In this document: one piece after another, positions 33,146 to 44,941 of the stretch | Layout: each line of letters begins with the position of its first letter | Position numbering within the stretch: the first letter of the stretch is position 1 | DNA from: Aquarana catesbeiana | Taxonomy: Eukaryota; Chordata; Amphibia; Anura; Ranidae | Reading direction: 5' to 3' | DNA length: 64,000 bases | Assembly (NCBI RefSeq): GCF_042186555.1 | Contig: NC_133336.1 | Span: 40,681,074 to 40,745,073 of the forward strand | The notes under the pieces: model-generated | What the model saw: the letters and a program-made list of their open reading frames with translations, nothing else | Told to the model about the DNA's origin: nothing | The model's database searches: none | Translations under genes and position numbers: made by a program

Positions 33146-33619
33146 GTCAATCTCTGAAAAAAATGTGGCCTCACCTCATGTCCCCAAGCCTTCAGAAGAA
33201 TGTGAAAAAAGGGGAAGGATAGATATGGCACTGCTCTTATTAAGAGGTAATTTGCAACCTCTAAATACTTGAGGGGTGTGTATATCACGGGTGCAAAAAA
33301 GTGCAAAAAAATAAGAAATGTAAACGATATCCTACTGTGTAAACTTCCTGATCGCTTATTTATAATGCATACTGTTAGAAGCTATGTGCATTCAAACAAA
33401 AATAAAATGAGAAATAAAAATGAAAAAACAAATAGAAAAGCGCTGACTTTTCCTGTGTGAAATCCACAATCCTGTGCAAAATCTGCAATTCAAAGTAACA
33501 TTTCTGTGCCAAAAAATACAACATATATGACTGGTATATAGTATTGCTGTGAAACTGGGCTCAGAAACATGCATATACCGTCCTTAAACCCTGGTGTATA
33601 AAAAAAAAATTCCAATAAT
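33146..33619. other. Intron 8: target region of the LINE insertion
   Basis: A-rich intron sequence. The 9-bp target copy TCCAATAAT lies at 33611-33619 and recurs at 34759-34767, after which the original sequence resumes. Confidence 0.5.
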
Positions 33620-34758
33620 TGGGCACTGCCAATGTCTCCCTTATAGAGGCATACGCCAAAATATTGACGCGCTAGTATAAATTGCCCCTACGTCTGGCCA
33701 AGATATTTCCAGGCACCTCCCCCTTATGCTTTAGAGGATGTGGGCTGACCGGATCTCTATACCACATATGGTGGGAGTGTCCTCGTATTCGGGGATTGTG
33801 GAACAGGATATTTTCTTTAATACATAAAGTGACTGACATTTCTGTCCCAAAAACACCTGAGATTGCCTTCTGAACGGAGATCCACTAGGATGTCCTAAGC
33901 ATCTACGATCACTCATACATTTCATTTTGCTGGGCACCAAAATCACGATAGCCCGAGCATGGAAACAGCCTACGGTATTCCTAGCTGCCGTTAAGAGGTA
34001 AATCTCATGGGTTATGGTTCAAGAAAAAACGTCCAGCATACTCCAGTCCTCTACAGAATAACACGACAAGATATGGGAACCCTGGAAGACCTTTATACAA
34101 AAACCTCCACATCCCCATTATTAGTCCATGACCATTCTACTTCTATATAGCTCTTTGATGCCTAATGATATCCTCTCCTATCTTCTCTCTTTCCTTCCTT
34201 CCTTCTACATTCTTCTCTGCACAACCTGGTATTCCATTTGCATGACTCCATATACAAACACCAGGAGACTGTCTGTCACGGACTTAACTTCGAGCCTAAC
34301 TCTGGCAAACTCCAGCAATTGGTCGTAAGGCCAACACATATAGTTAACAGGTGCACCGAAGACATTCACCAATTTCTCGTCTTCTTTTTATGTATCTCCA
34401 TATTACTCAAGATAGCATACAAGACTGGGATTAAGTGGGGCACACACGAAGCCAGATTTACCCACTGCCACTGGTGATCAAATGTTTTTCTGATCTACAT
34501 AATTCTTTACTGTTGGCAACTTCTCCCTCCTCTCGGCACAGTCTGATCCCACTAGGGGTGTCAGGACAAGGAAGAAAGAACTCCATTAATGGTAAGACGA
34601 GCAACACGAACCCCACAAGTTCCGCTCACCACTTGGTGTTTAATGCCTTTAAGTTTCGATGCTTTTCTTGTATGACAGACACCCGTACAGTTTTGTCATA
34701 AATTTTACTTATGTCTTTCTATACAAAACCTCAATAAAAGATATTGAAAGAAAAAAAG
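33620..34758 (+). mobile_element. 5'-truncated L1-type LINE insertion
   Basis: TCCAATAAT duplicates (9 bp) at 33611-33619 and 34759-34767 bracket the insert. The 3' end is CAATAAAAGATATTGAAAG followed by an A-rich tail. The frame at 33682-33873 encodes the C-terminal zinc-knuckle of L1 ORF2: Cys16-x3-Cys20-x7-His28-x4-Cys33, within CFRGCGLTGSLYHIWWEC (33727-33780). The frame then breaks with stops. It is a dead, target-primed insertion of about 1.1 kb. Confidence 0.85.
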
Positions 34759-34767
34759 TCCAATAAT

Positions 34768-35369
34768 AAAGTGACAATGTGCTCCTTCAAATTGTTCTGT
34801 GCTTTGAAAACTGTGCCCCATAAGAAACGCACTCACCGCTATTATTCACCCCACAAGGAGGTATTTCACTTTCACAGTATGAGCCACTGTGCAGCCTGTG
34901 GGTAGGAAAACTTCCTGTCCTTTCTTCAGAAGAGCCTGCAGGCATTCTAGAATACTCTTAGCATGGCAAAGATATCACTTAAAACCCAGGGTTCTAATAT
35001 GGAAGCTTGCATAGTAATGCTCTGACCTTGCTGCTCCTGTTACTCGTGTTTTCTTGTTGACCAGTTAGGTTGACCATCTCTTTTGGTGGTTGGTAGAAAC
35101 TGAGCTTCCCTAGTTTGATAAAGAGGCCCCGGGTCCCTCTTTTTAACTTCCTGATACTGATACTATTCTATTCCATTGACATGATCAAGGTATTGTATAC
35201 AAAGTAGCTTGCACTAAGCAAATTTTGCTGCGTTGTTTACCACCTTCAACACTGAACTACAATTGATCGGAGGTCACGCAGATCCTTTCTTTTTCCTAAT
35301 GCGTCAAACATGAAATAACATTGCCATGTGACATTGATATTAATGGCTGAAAATGGCTCACCGTCTTAA
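34768..35369. other. Intron 8: nothing recognised
   Basis: Ordinary intron; no gene or defined element. Confidence 0.4.
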
Positions 35370-35984
35370 CTGATCCGACTTTGGCATGCGACTTGTGCTC
35401 TGATCCTGAAGAGGAACTCCACGCCAAATTTAAAATAAAAAACTGCATGGGTTCCCCCTTCAAGAGCATACCAGGCCCTTTGGTCTGGTATGGATTTTAA
35501 GGGGAACCTCCCATGCCGAAAAAAATGGGGTGGCGGTCCCACCAAAATCCATACCAGACCCTTATCCAAGCATGCAGTCCGGCAGGTCGGGAAAGGGGGT
35601 GGGGACGAGCGAGTGCCCCCACTCCTGAACTGTACTAGGCCGCATGCCCTCAACATGGGGGGGTGGGTGCTTTGTGGCGGGGGGGCCCTTTGCCCCCCCA
35701 CCTCCAAAGCACCTTGTCCCAATGTTGAGGACAGGGGCCTCTTCCCGACAACCCTGGCTCTGGGAATCCGGAATCTGAAAGCCCCTTTTAACAAGGGGGG
35801 GAAATGAGGCCTGCCAGGCTGTGTGCTCGGATAAGGGTCTGGTATGGATTTTGGGGGGGACCCTCGCGCCGTTTTTCCGGCGTGGGTGTCTCCCTTAAAA
35901 TCCATACCAGACCGAAGGGCTTGGTATGCTCTTGGAGGGGGAACCCATGGCGTTCTCCAAGTCCGCAAGGCAAAGTCAGATCCA
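35370..35984. mobile_element. Foldback element, GGTCTGGTATGGATTTT family (short form)
   Basis: GATCCGACTTTGGCATGC at the left is mirrored near 35960 by GCAAGGCAAAGTCAGATC. GGTCTGGTATGGATTTTAAG (35483) pairs with CTTAAAATCCATACCAGACC (35894), and AAAATCCATACCAGACCCTT (35545) pairs with AAGGGTCTGGTATGGATTTT (35833). The arms are about 200 bp. Long ORFs on both strands here come from the palindrome and are not genes. Confidence 0.8.
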
Positions 35985-36142
35985 AAGTGGTACGGCTGTG
36001 GTGTCGTACCAGTTTGAACCAAGCCTCATTCATTGGTCTCTCAGAATTCCTGAAGTCTTTTAATTGTGCTCAGCTGATCATTAATCAGATAGAAATGTTT
36101 GTTACTGTGGGTGGTGGTTCCTGTTTGTTTTCCACTTGTTGA

Positions 36143-36874
36143 GGGAAAAAAAACATTCCCTTCTGGGGTGATCGATGTACATTGCAAGCATTTTGGCAAA
36201 CTTTGTTGCAGATTCCTAACTTTTGTTGTTCTGAAGATATAGTGGTTTGTTCCTGAGTCTGCGGAGAGTGAATGGGAATGATTTTATAATTATCAATCTG
36301 ATGCTGTACTTGCAGGGCTTTGAGGAAAGTGGCAGGGTGTGCATTCCTTTAGATGTGATATACCTTTTGTAGTATTTCACCAAAAATGACATTTTTGATA
36401 CATGTCAGATTTTGAGCATCTCCTGTATCTAAAGTTGGCCATAGACTGTTCAAATCTCAGCCAGTTCAGCAGAGACCGGCCAAGATTCGAACCATGTATG
36501 GGCAGGCTGTTTGCACCAAAGTTGATCGATCAACTCTGCCAGTGGCTATAGCCCAGGAGAATACAATAGCTCTGCGGGAGGCCCCCCCCCAATCAATACT
36601 GACTGTGTTAATAAGAGAATCAAGCGATTTTTTTTTTTTTTCCCACACCATTTATGGCCAGCTTTAGTGCACACTTCTGTGAAAATCAGTGAGCCAATCA
36701 CAAGAACAGGTAAGGAAGGACGTTTCTAGGGGATGTTCTGTTCTGGGGGATGTTCTGTACTCCATCTATGTAGAGAAGGCTTCCAGGCTGCTATATTGCA
36801 TTTTATAGAAAATTACAGAACTGCAGATTATAAAGGAAAGATATTTTTTTAATGACCTCCAAATACAATATAAC
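36143..36874. repeat. Dispersed repeat family X, copy 2 (contains a MITE)
   Basis: It is homologous to 14098-14572 but interrupted by 36432-36664. The flanking text GTATCT / AGTGCACACTTCTG rejoins as in copy 1 (GTATCTTAGTGCAGACTTCT). Confidence 0.8.
36432..36664. mobile_element. Tc1/mariner-type MITE with an empty site in copy 1 of family X
   Basis: The inverted ends AAGTTGGCCATA and TATGGCCAGCTT have TA on each side (36430-36431, 36665-36666). The paralogous repeat at 14386 lacks it. A relative without clean ends is at about 49232-49520. Confidence 0.85.
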
Positions 36875-37079
36875 GTGTAGGAAGTGTAAACCTCACTTTG
36901 AGGTTTTTTTTTGTAAGTTAGTCTGTTTAACTTTCTGACGGATTACACACCAACGCGCACCCTTTTTTTTTTTTTTTTTTTTATAATTAAATTACCTGAT
37001 TAATTTATCCTACTCTAAACCTGACATTATTTTTTATTTTTTTTACGGATGATATCTGGAGAAGGATGCTTCCTTATGC

Positions 37080-37111
<32 letters not shown>

Positions 37112-37689
37112 TTAAAAAAAGAGATGGATGCAGTTATTTCTGTTTACCACTGCATGTAGATATTCAAGATTAAATTTACTTTTTTTTAATAAACTTTACA
37201 TATTAACTAAATTATACACCAAACATTTTTTGAGGTTTTGTTATCTGATTATTCCAAACAATTAGCCAACCAATCGATTATGAAATGAATCAGTTGCAGC
37301 CCTACAAATCATCTATGGCCAGCTTTTTATACTCTTGCTGCTGGGCAGTAATCCGGTCGTTCACCTTATTGATATTTTCCTGGCTATTGCCTGAATTATG
37401 TGGCACCATTGCTTGTGATATCTTATGCGTAGTCCATGCCCCACCATCCCTCATTGTACTATGGCAGTTACAAATGCATATACTATATTTTGTATGAAGT
37501 TTTTATCGCATGGCAAAACTTTTTTTATTGACATTAGTCATTGCATTTTGAGTAGATTTGCATGAGCTTTTACAATTTCTCAGTTTTACTGCATCAGTTA
37601 GCTTATGATTGTCTTGAAAATGTAATGAATAACGCAGAAATGAACCTTTCATTTTAGGCATTCTATAAAATCTTGTTCAAAAAGCCTTA
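36875..37689. other. Intron 8: T-rich stretch, no gene
   Basis: Long T homopolymers lie near 36963-36982 and 37083-37110. Otherwise nothing is recognised. Confidence 0.45.
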
Positions 37690-38300
37690 AAACATTATAA
37701 TTTCCAGGTTTCTATTCTGCCTGTGCATAACGGCAGCATAAGCAGTCCGGTAATGAGATCTGCTGTCTGTATTTCTGGTCCGAATGAAAAGTGTCTGTGT
37801 GTATTCCTGCCTAATGCATCACAAATCTGCTGACATGCTAACCTTGAAGTCCTAGCTGGCGATAATCAGGCCTTTGCAGCGGCAGAGAAGATGTACCTAA
37901 TGCACTCCATCAATGCAGTTTGCATATGGGAGTTCCCACGGGGGAGCTGTTCTGTGCCAGCTGAGGGTTACCTGCCCATTGCCGTTATTGTATGTAATTA
38001 TCAAACCAATCTGTTCAGCCCAGCAGGGTTTAGATGGTAATCTGAAAGCGGTGCTCCTTCAATGAGAAATGGATTGCACTATCCACCCCCTCACCTTTTA
38101 TCCCCATCAGCATTGTAGCCATACAGCTGCATTCTTAGCATCAAAGCTCCAAACCGTAGGGAAGTACAATTGTAATTTCATATAATTGTCCGACAAGAGC
38201 ATTGTCAAGGAAGAGCAGACCTGTAAATATACCTGGGGGGGTATGAACTCTGAATTATGTGCATGATAATTATTGATTGTGCCTGCAATTAATGTACACG
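37690..38300. promoter_or_regulatory. Unique, complex block in VRK1 intron 8; candidate conserved non-coding element
   Basis: It stands out from its repeat-rich surroundings: balanced composition, no inverted ends, no homopolymers. It has clusters of homeodomain/POU-like cores (GTAATTATCAAACCAAT, CATGATAATTATTGATTG, CAATTAATG, TTTGCATATG). No reading frame is supported. Enhancer function is an inference only. Confidence 0.35.
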
Positions 38301-39099
38301 AGAGCTCTCACTAAAAATATAAAAAAAAGACCATTTCTTTTTGTATTTCTTTATATAATGCCTATTCTGCTGCTGTGTACATCCAAATAATGGGGTGAAG
38401 GTTAGGAACACCAAACAAAACCTGTACAGAAATGTGACACAGAATAGGAAAAGGGGTCCTGCCTTAATGAGCTTTCAGGCAAAATTATGTGAAAACAATA
38501 GACATAATAGAAGATGAATGGGGTAAAGAACGTGGTGGATAGGCAATTTCAAAGAGAGTTTGAGGAAGCATTTAGGATTTTCTTCCTACTTATTGTCTAG
38601 ATATTTGGTGGAAAGAAACCTTGCTTTTGTACATGGGCTAAGGTTATGAGCAAGCATACTAGTATTTTGGGATTTAGTCAGAAAAATACTGTATATTTAT
38701 CGTGAGTGTTATGAAGGCCACATCTTAGTATGTGGAATGACCAGATTTCTTTCTTCACTAAAGTTATACTAAACACACACTGTGTAATTCACATAGTCCC
38801 TTCTATTTCTGTATGTGGATGATGGCACTGTAATTATTTTAAAAATAAAAAAACGAAGTACCTTTTTTCCTGATCGATATCCAGCTTTCACATGACCCAA
38901 CTCTTTCCTAGTTTGCATGCAGGTAAACATAAGCAGGAGGAGCTTTTGGTCCTCTATTGCTGGTCACATGTTCAAAAAGTAACAGCCTTTGGAATACAGT
39001 ATAAAAAAAAAAATAAAATCCATAAACTGTTTTAAATTGGCATACAATTATATATTTGAAATGAAATCTTTATTTTGTGGAAATAACATGGTGCTGGCA
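38301..39099. other. Intron 8: nothing recognised
   Basis: Ordinary intron sequence without ends or frames that I can support. Confidence 0.4.
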
Positions 39100-40140
39100 A
39101 ATTTCTGCCAGTCACAGGCTGTGTCACGCCCCTCCAGCCTGTGACTTAGAATAAGAGGGAGGTTGTGACGGACCCCGTACTCAAGAGGACAATGTCTGCC
39201 GTATAAGCTTCCCTTGTCCGGTACCAGCACGATCCAAGATCCCTTATCCCACCCAGTCACTTGTCGAGACATCAGTGTAGAGTGGTAACAAACGTGTTCA
39301 TTCAAACACAGGCACAAAGAGATATACACTCAGGGGACAAGCCCCCTTCTTTGCATAATGACATGGGGCGGGGTAGACTTTACCTCCTCCAGCAACATGA
39401 CACACAGATATATTCAACTTTCCAACAGTAGACCGTCTTTAGGAGGGGCTGTTGGAGAAATCCCCCTCCCCTCTAGCATCTAATAACTGACAGTGGTTTC
39501 ATTAAAATGTAAGCCAATCCACACACACCAATACATCCCATAATACTTTGCTCCCAAGGCAGACAAACGATAGAACAATGGGATATAGGCACTTAACAAA
39601 CACACAACCCCCACCCCACCTCAAACTACCTAGCAATGGTCTGAGATGAAAGGTGGTATTTATCTTCATATATTTCTTGAGGGATTATTGTTAAGAAATA
39701 TTAATGTCCCAAGTGAAAGTGCCCCTTCATTCTTTCACCTCAAACCACACATATATGACCCAGGATAACAAGGGTAAAATAAAATGCTGAGTGCAGCGTG
39801 GTTGTCCTGGGAGTCAGGTTAGGGCAAACCAGACTGGGCTTCTCAGGTCACCCTGTGCCCCTAATAGACACAGGGTAACGTACACATAACAGGGGCCTGG
39901 GGAGCTGGAAAATGGGTTTCCAGAGCTCTGTAAAGTAAGCTGGGTTCCACAAGCCCCCTGCCCAAAGTGACTTCCGTCACACAGGTGAAGCCTCCATTAA
40001 TCCACATGTAATATCCCACCCCAATTGTGTTTAGCTGATTAGTGGGCATGGAGGAGGGAGGGAGTGGGCTGTCATTTAACACTGTGTATCCGCCCACATG
40101 TGTGACTCTATAGTCACATGGGCTGCTCAGATGTGATACT
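39100..40140 (-). repeat. Possible LTR-like or other long interspersed repeat
   Basis: This compositionally distinct block begins with a hairpin GTCACAGGCT / AGCCTGTGAC (about 39110-39144). Read on the minus strand it has ATGTGTGTGG..., AATAAA-like and GTGGGATAAGGG text reminiscent of LTR R-U5. No TG...CA ends with a target duplication were confirmed. It could also be another repeat type. Confidence 0.25.
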
Positions 40141-40360
40141 AAAGAAATGCTTAGCATAGAAACTCACTGAAAAGTGAGCATGCACAGATTTGCCCCCACA
40201 GCTGAAAAATTCCTAGCTGAATTTGGGACGTGAACAGAAGGGGGAGAGCAGGATTCTTTTTGTAGAATACAGAAAACCAATCGAATAGTGACCGAGTATG
40301 AACAGCATGTAATACACCATTTATTGATAGATTTTTATGATGTTGATTTAGTGACACTTT

Positions 40361-43300
40361 AAGGGACACAGGAAGTTTTTAACCTTTGTGGTTATAGTGC
40401 TGCCTACTGAAGGATTGGACGCTGGCAAACAAAGTTGGTGGGCCAGCCCAGGATGACCCCGCCTTGCTACCAGCATACCTCGGTTTTTGTTTTTTTGTTT
40501 TTTCACTAGCAACCTAGGAGGACGAATGTCTTGTTCAGTGTTGATGTTGTAAAGACTAACCTTTTTTTGTGTCCTTCTTTGTTTTTTTTTGATCTTCAAT
40601 CAAGATTCTTGTCTGTTACTGCTAAATGTTTTCCTTCTAATAGGCAGCAATCCAATGCAGTTGTCCTCGGCCTGACCTTTGCAGTGTAGTTCAGCTGATC
40701 TCACTGGACATTGCAGGGTTGGCCTGGAAGTCACCTTCAGGCACTGGGTTCCCATTGGGGTTCTTGCAAAAGATAGCTGCAGTACATGTTCCAGAGCCTC
40801 TGGCATTTGCCTCTGCGTGCTGACATGGGTGAAATGTTTGGCGTTCTATGCTCCTTTCCTGACAGTGTTGAGAAAGCATCTCCCCGCTGCGGCTTCTGTT
40901 GCAAAAAGCCTCAGGGAATTTAGTCTCTTGCACTCCACCAAAAGTGACATTGGTCACCTCCGGCCACTCAACCTTCTGGTCCTTGACCTTAGCCTGCTAC
41001 TGGTTGTTGGGGTTTTGTGAGTACTTGAGGCCTTGCTCCTTACCCTCAGATTGCGCATTGTGCATCTGCTTTGCAGTCCCAATATATCTGATGCCAGACA
41101 AAGGAGGGGGCAGTCCTGCTGTATAGGGTAACCCCAGCTAAGGGGTCGAGAACTACTTTAGGCATACCTACCTGTGCTGTTGATGCCTGCGACCTGGAGT
41201 CATGTTGTCTTCTGCTGTCAATCTATCCTGTCTTAGAAGTCCAGGCTCGTTCTTCTGCCCTCTTGAGTGAGGTTTTTTTACTACTGTAATGTATGCTTTT
41301 TAGACCTAATTTATTTGATAAATCTGATTGCAGAGGGCATAAGCGCGCTCCTGCAGATTGTTTGATCTACCTGCAACCTTGGTGGCTTATAAAACGGCTG
41401 CAAAAACTGATTCTGCATTGCTTAAATCCCTGTCGGATGAGCTTTACCCCAGAGGAGTTGCAGGCTACTGCTGTTACTCCCAAGTTAAAGAAATCCATTT
41501 CAGTTATTTTTAATGCAGTGCACACCACTAGAGGATCTGCCTATTCTAACTGTGTTTCTTCCAGCTTTGGGTCATTCAGGCTCCTAAGACTTTTACCACT
41601 GTCTTTATACAGAGATTACAAGCATCCCGATAGGCCGTTCACTTCCCCCATGTGCTTGCTATCCTCCTACATCTGTTTGTTATGGATTTTATTGAAAAGT
41701 GGGCCATCCCTTATGTGGGTTCAGCTGTCTTACCTTAACAGGGCAACAACTATTCCGGTATTGGATAAACCTGCATTTAAGGACCCTACTGATGAGCGGT
41801 TGGAGGTGCTGTTCTCTTGCGGGTCCTGCCTTGTACGCTATTCTGGCTGTGATTATACTTTGCCAGACCATTCTTCACTGGGTGAAATCCCTTTAAAAAA
41901 AAAAAGAAAAACACTGCTTGTGGAATACATGGAGCAGATAGCTGTGGTGTTGAATTTCAGCTGTGATGACCTACTGGAATCCTACCCTGTTTCCCTGAAA
42001 ATAAGACCTGGCGTGATTGTCAGTGATGGCTGCAATATAAGCCCTACCCCCCAAATAAGCCCTAGTTAAAGTCCTTGTAGGACTTATTTTCAGGCTAGGG
42101 CTTATTTTCGGGGAAACGGGGTAGGGCTTATATTGCAGCCATCACTGACAATCACGCTAGGTCTTATTTTCGGGGAAACAGGGTAGTGACTTGTATCTCG
42201 CATGAGTCTCCTAGCGGTGCATATGTGTAAGGCACTTTGGCTAAAGTGCTGGACCGCAGAATGCACTGATAAAGTGTTTGATCTGCAAAGCCCTTCAAGG
42301 TACAGCACCTTTTCTTACCGGCGCTAGATGTTTTCACCAAGGAAGAAGCCTAAGGAGCCGACTGAAAAGCAATCTTCATCTCTGACACTTAAGACATTTC
42401 CCTTTTTTGTTTCTCCACTCCTTTCGGCTTCACCATTGAGACTGCCCTAAGCTTGGCTCCCAATTCATTCGAATAGTTCTGCATTTCAAATCCTCGGACA
42501 AGTCGCCGTATGCATGAAAGTATACCTCCCCCCAACCTTATTTTCCAGAGTGGGGCTATGTCTGATGACCTTCGTGGACTAGGGTTACGTCCGTTTCTTT
42601 CACTAAAATTCCCTGAACCCCACCTCCCTACTTTAAAAACTTCTTATGTCTCCTCTTAGTGGCAGATCTTCATCACTGTGTCATAACTCCCATCTCTTTT
42701 GCAAAAAAAAACACCATGGATTTTACTTCCAACCTGTTCACTGTTCTAAAACACAAATTAGATACCCCCCCCCCCCCCCCCCAAAAAAAAAAAAAAAAAA
42801 AGATTGGTCTCTTGGTCCTGAAACCCTTGAATGTTTATGTTCAGGTTAACAAATTCTGAATGAAATCCACCATATCTGTCATTGCCTTCCTTCATCAAGG
42901 AAACTTTCTAAGGGGAAAAGGGAGGGGGGGTGGTTGAGAGTCTTGGGCACCTTGCTTGATGCAGGGGTTTATTTGCTAGAGGACTCTCGTACCCCAATTA
43001 AATTTCTTGGAGCTTAGTGATTTGGCTCTCCCTTCGGCATTGGTGGAGGATGGAGGGGCATCCAGTTTGGATTCAGATGGGCAACACAACAGTGGTGGTA
43101 TACCTCAACCATCAGGTAGGAATCAGAAGTTTTGCTACTGCAAGAGATGTACAGCAGATCCTTCCCTGGGCAAAACTTCACATTTCAGCCATGTACATTA
43201 CAGGCTTGGGCAATTGTCAGGCAGATTTCTTCAGTCTACTGCATTCAGTCCCAGCAAAGTGGTCTGTACTCCAAGGGTGTAGTGTGTTTTGGCTCTCTGC

Positions 43301-43575
43301 ACCATTCAAGGTCAAGTTTCCGTTGATTTCATTACACTTCAGAAATCTTTGTCTCTTCACTTTTTTAGACTATTGTAGGGGGTCTCATGTTTTTAGTACT
43401 GCTTTTCTACAAAATGGAGTCATTCCAGTATAAGAAGGGGTTATCCTGCACTGGCCTACAGTTTTGCTGCCAGTGTCCAATCCTCCTTTTTAGATGGCAA
43501 TATAACCTGAAGGTGAATGACTTCCTGTGCTCCAGTGAACTCCAAGAAAAGTATTCTATAGCTAGTACAAAAATC
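40361..43575 (+). mobile_element. DIRS-like retroelement copy C (decayed)
   Basis: The left end text AGGGACACAGGAAGTTTTTA and GGCCAGCCCAGGATGA matches copy A. A 258-codon frame at 41293-42069 may be its first ORF, but it runs into a MITE. Near 42720-42850 pieces of the RT start are readable (FTSNLFTVLKHKLD). Near 43060-43280 the RNase H region reads GNTTVVVYLNHQVGIRSFAT and GLGNCQADFFSLLHS. The RT palm and YxDD are deleted. The copy is dead. Confidence 0.6.
41985..42183. mobile_element. Palindromic MITE nested in DIRS copy C
   Basis: The ends CCCTGTTTCCCTGAAAATAA and TTATTTTCGGGGAAACAGGG are inverted, with TA on each side (41983-41984, 42184-42185). The arms run about 75-90 bp, including GCGTGATTGTCAGTGATGGC and its mirror. 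It is consistent with the Tc1/mariner group. Confidence 0.85.
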
Positions 43576-43582
43576 CTCTTTA

Positions 43583-44906
43583 GGCCCCTTTCACACTTAT
43601 ATGACTTGTCCCACGATTTTGGACTGCAAAATCGTATGACAAGTCATTCTCCATGATTTTCAATGACTACCATTCATATTGGTACGACTTTAAGTCGTGC
43701 CGACTTGAAAGTAGTCCCTGCACTACTTTGGTCCACTTCTATGCGAGTTATACTCCATAGACCTCAATCCTCAATATTAAACCCTCAAGTAGTATGCAAA
43801 TCGTACCTGAATAATATAGACACGATTTCAGTACGACTTTGTAAGCACAAGCCTCACACCATGTACAGTACCTGACCGCGAGATTGTGTTTCTCGCCGAC
43901 AGGGTATTGTGCATGTCGCGCTGGTTTGCTGATCGGGAAAGGAAAACTTTTTTTTTCCTTTCGCGATGAGCGACAGGCAGTGCTGACAGCTGTCTGGTAT
44001 GAATCGTGAGGGGGAACGCCGCGCCAAGTTTTAAATGAAAAAACCGGCGTGGGTTCCCCCACCCCCAGGGACATACCAGGCCCTTAGGTCTGGTATGGAT
44101 ATTAAGGGGAACCCCCTACGCCAAAAAATCGGCGTGGGGGCCCCCCCAAAATCCATACCAGACCCTTATCCGAGGACGCAGCCCAGCCGGTCAGGAATGG
44201 GGGTGGGGACGAGCGAGCGCCCCTCCCCCCCCCTCCTGAACCGTACCAGGCCGCATGCCCTCAACATGGGGGGTGGGTGCTTTGGGGCAGGGGGCACCCT
44301 GCGCCCCCCCCCGGAGCACCTTGTCCTCATGTTGATGAGGACAAGGGCCTCTTCCTGACAACCCTGGCTGTAGGTTGTCGGGGACTGCGGGCGGGGGGCT
44401 TATCGGAATCCAGGAGCCCTCTTTAATAAGGGGGTCCCCAGATCCCGGCCCCCCACCCTTTTTGAATGAGTATGGGGTACACCTACTACCCATTCACCTA
44501 GGAAAAAAAGTGTCAATGAAAAAACAGTACACAGGTTTTTAAAGTATTTTATTAGGCAGCTCCGGGGTCTTCTTCCGACTTCGGGGGACTTCTTCCAACT
44601 TTGGGGGTCTTTTGACTTCGGGGGTCTCTCCGGCGTCTCCTCCCGGTGTCCTGATCTTCTGCCAGCTCCTCCGCTATCTTCTCCAGCTCTTTCGCTAGCG
44701 GGGGCCTGGTCTTCTGCGCTGTCTTGTCCCCTCTTTTCTTCTTCCGATGTTGACACGAAGCTCTCTCCAGCTGGAATACTCTCTGAGCGCTCCACAATGG
44801 CATGCTGGGACTGTGCCGTCATAAGGGGGCGTGGTCAACATCACCCGATGAGGAGACGCCGGAGAGACCCCCGGAGCTGCCTAATTACTTTTAAAACCTG
44901 TGTAGT

Positions 44907-44941
<35 letters not shown>

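Noticed and set aside
35366..36022. 218-codon minus-strand frame
   Set aside because: It lies across the foldback at 35370-35984; proline/glycine-rich frames appear on both strands because of the palindrome. No domain is recognised.
41293..42069. 258-codon + frame in intron 8, longest in the window
   Set aside because: It lies within DIRS copy C and its last part is the MITE at 41985. It is possibly a DIRS first ORF, but I cannot match it to a family, so it is not called as a gene.
44400..44822. 140-codon minus-strand frame, Glu/Arg/Ser-rich
   Set aside because: It is in the loop and inner arm of the 43583-45601 foldback, and its content comes from short CTTCGGGGG-type repeats. No start context or homologue is recognised.
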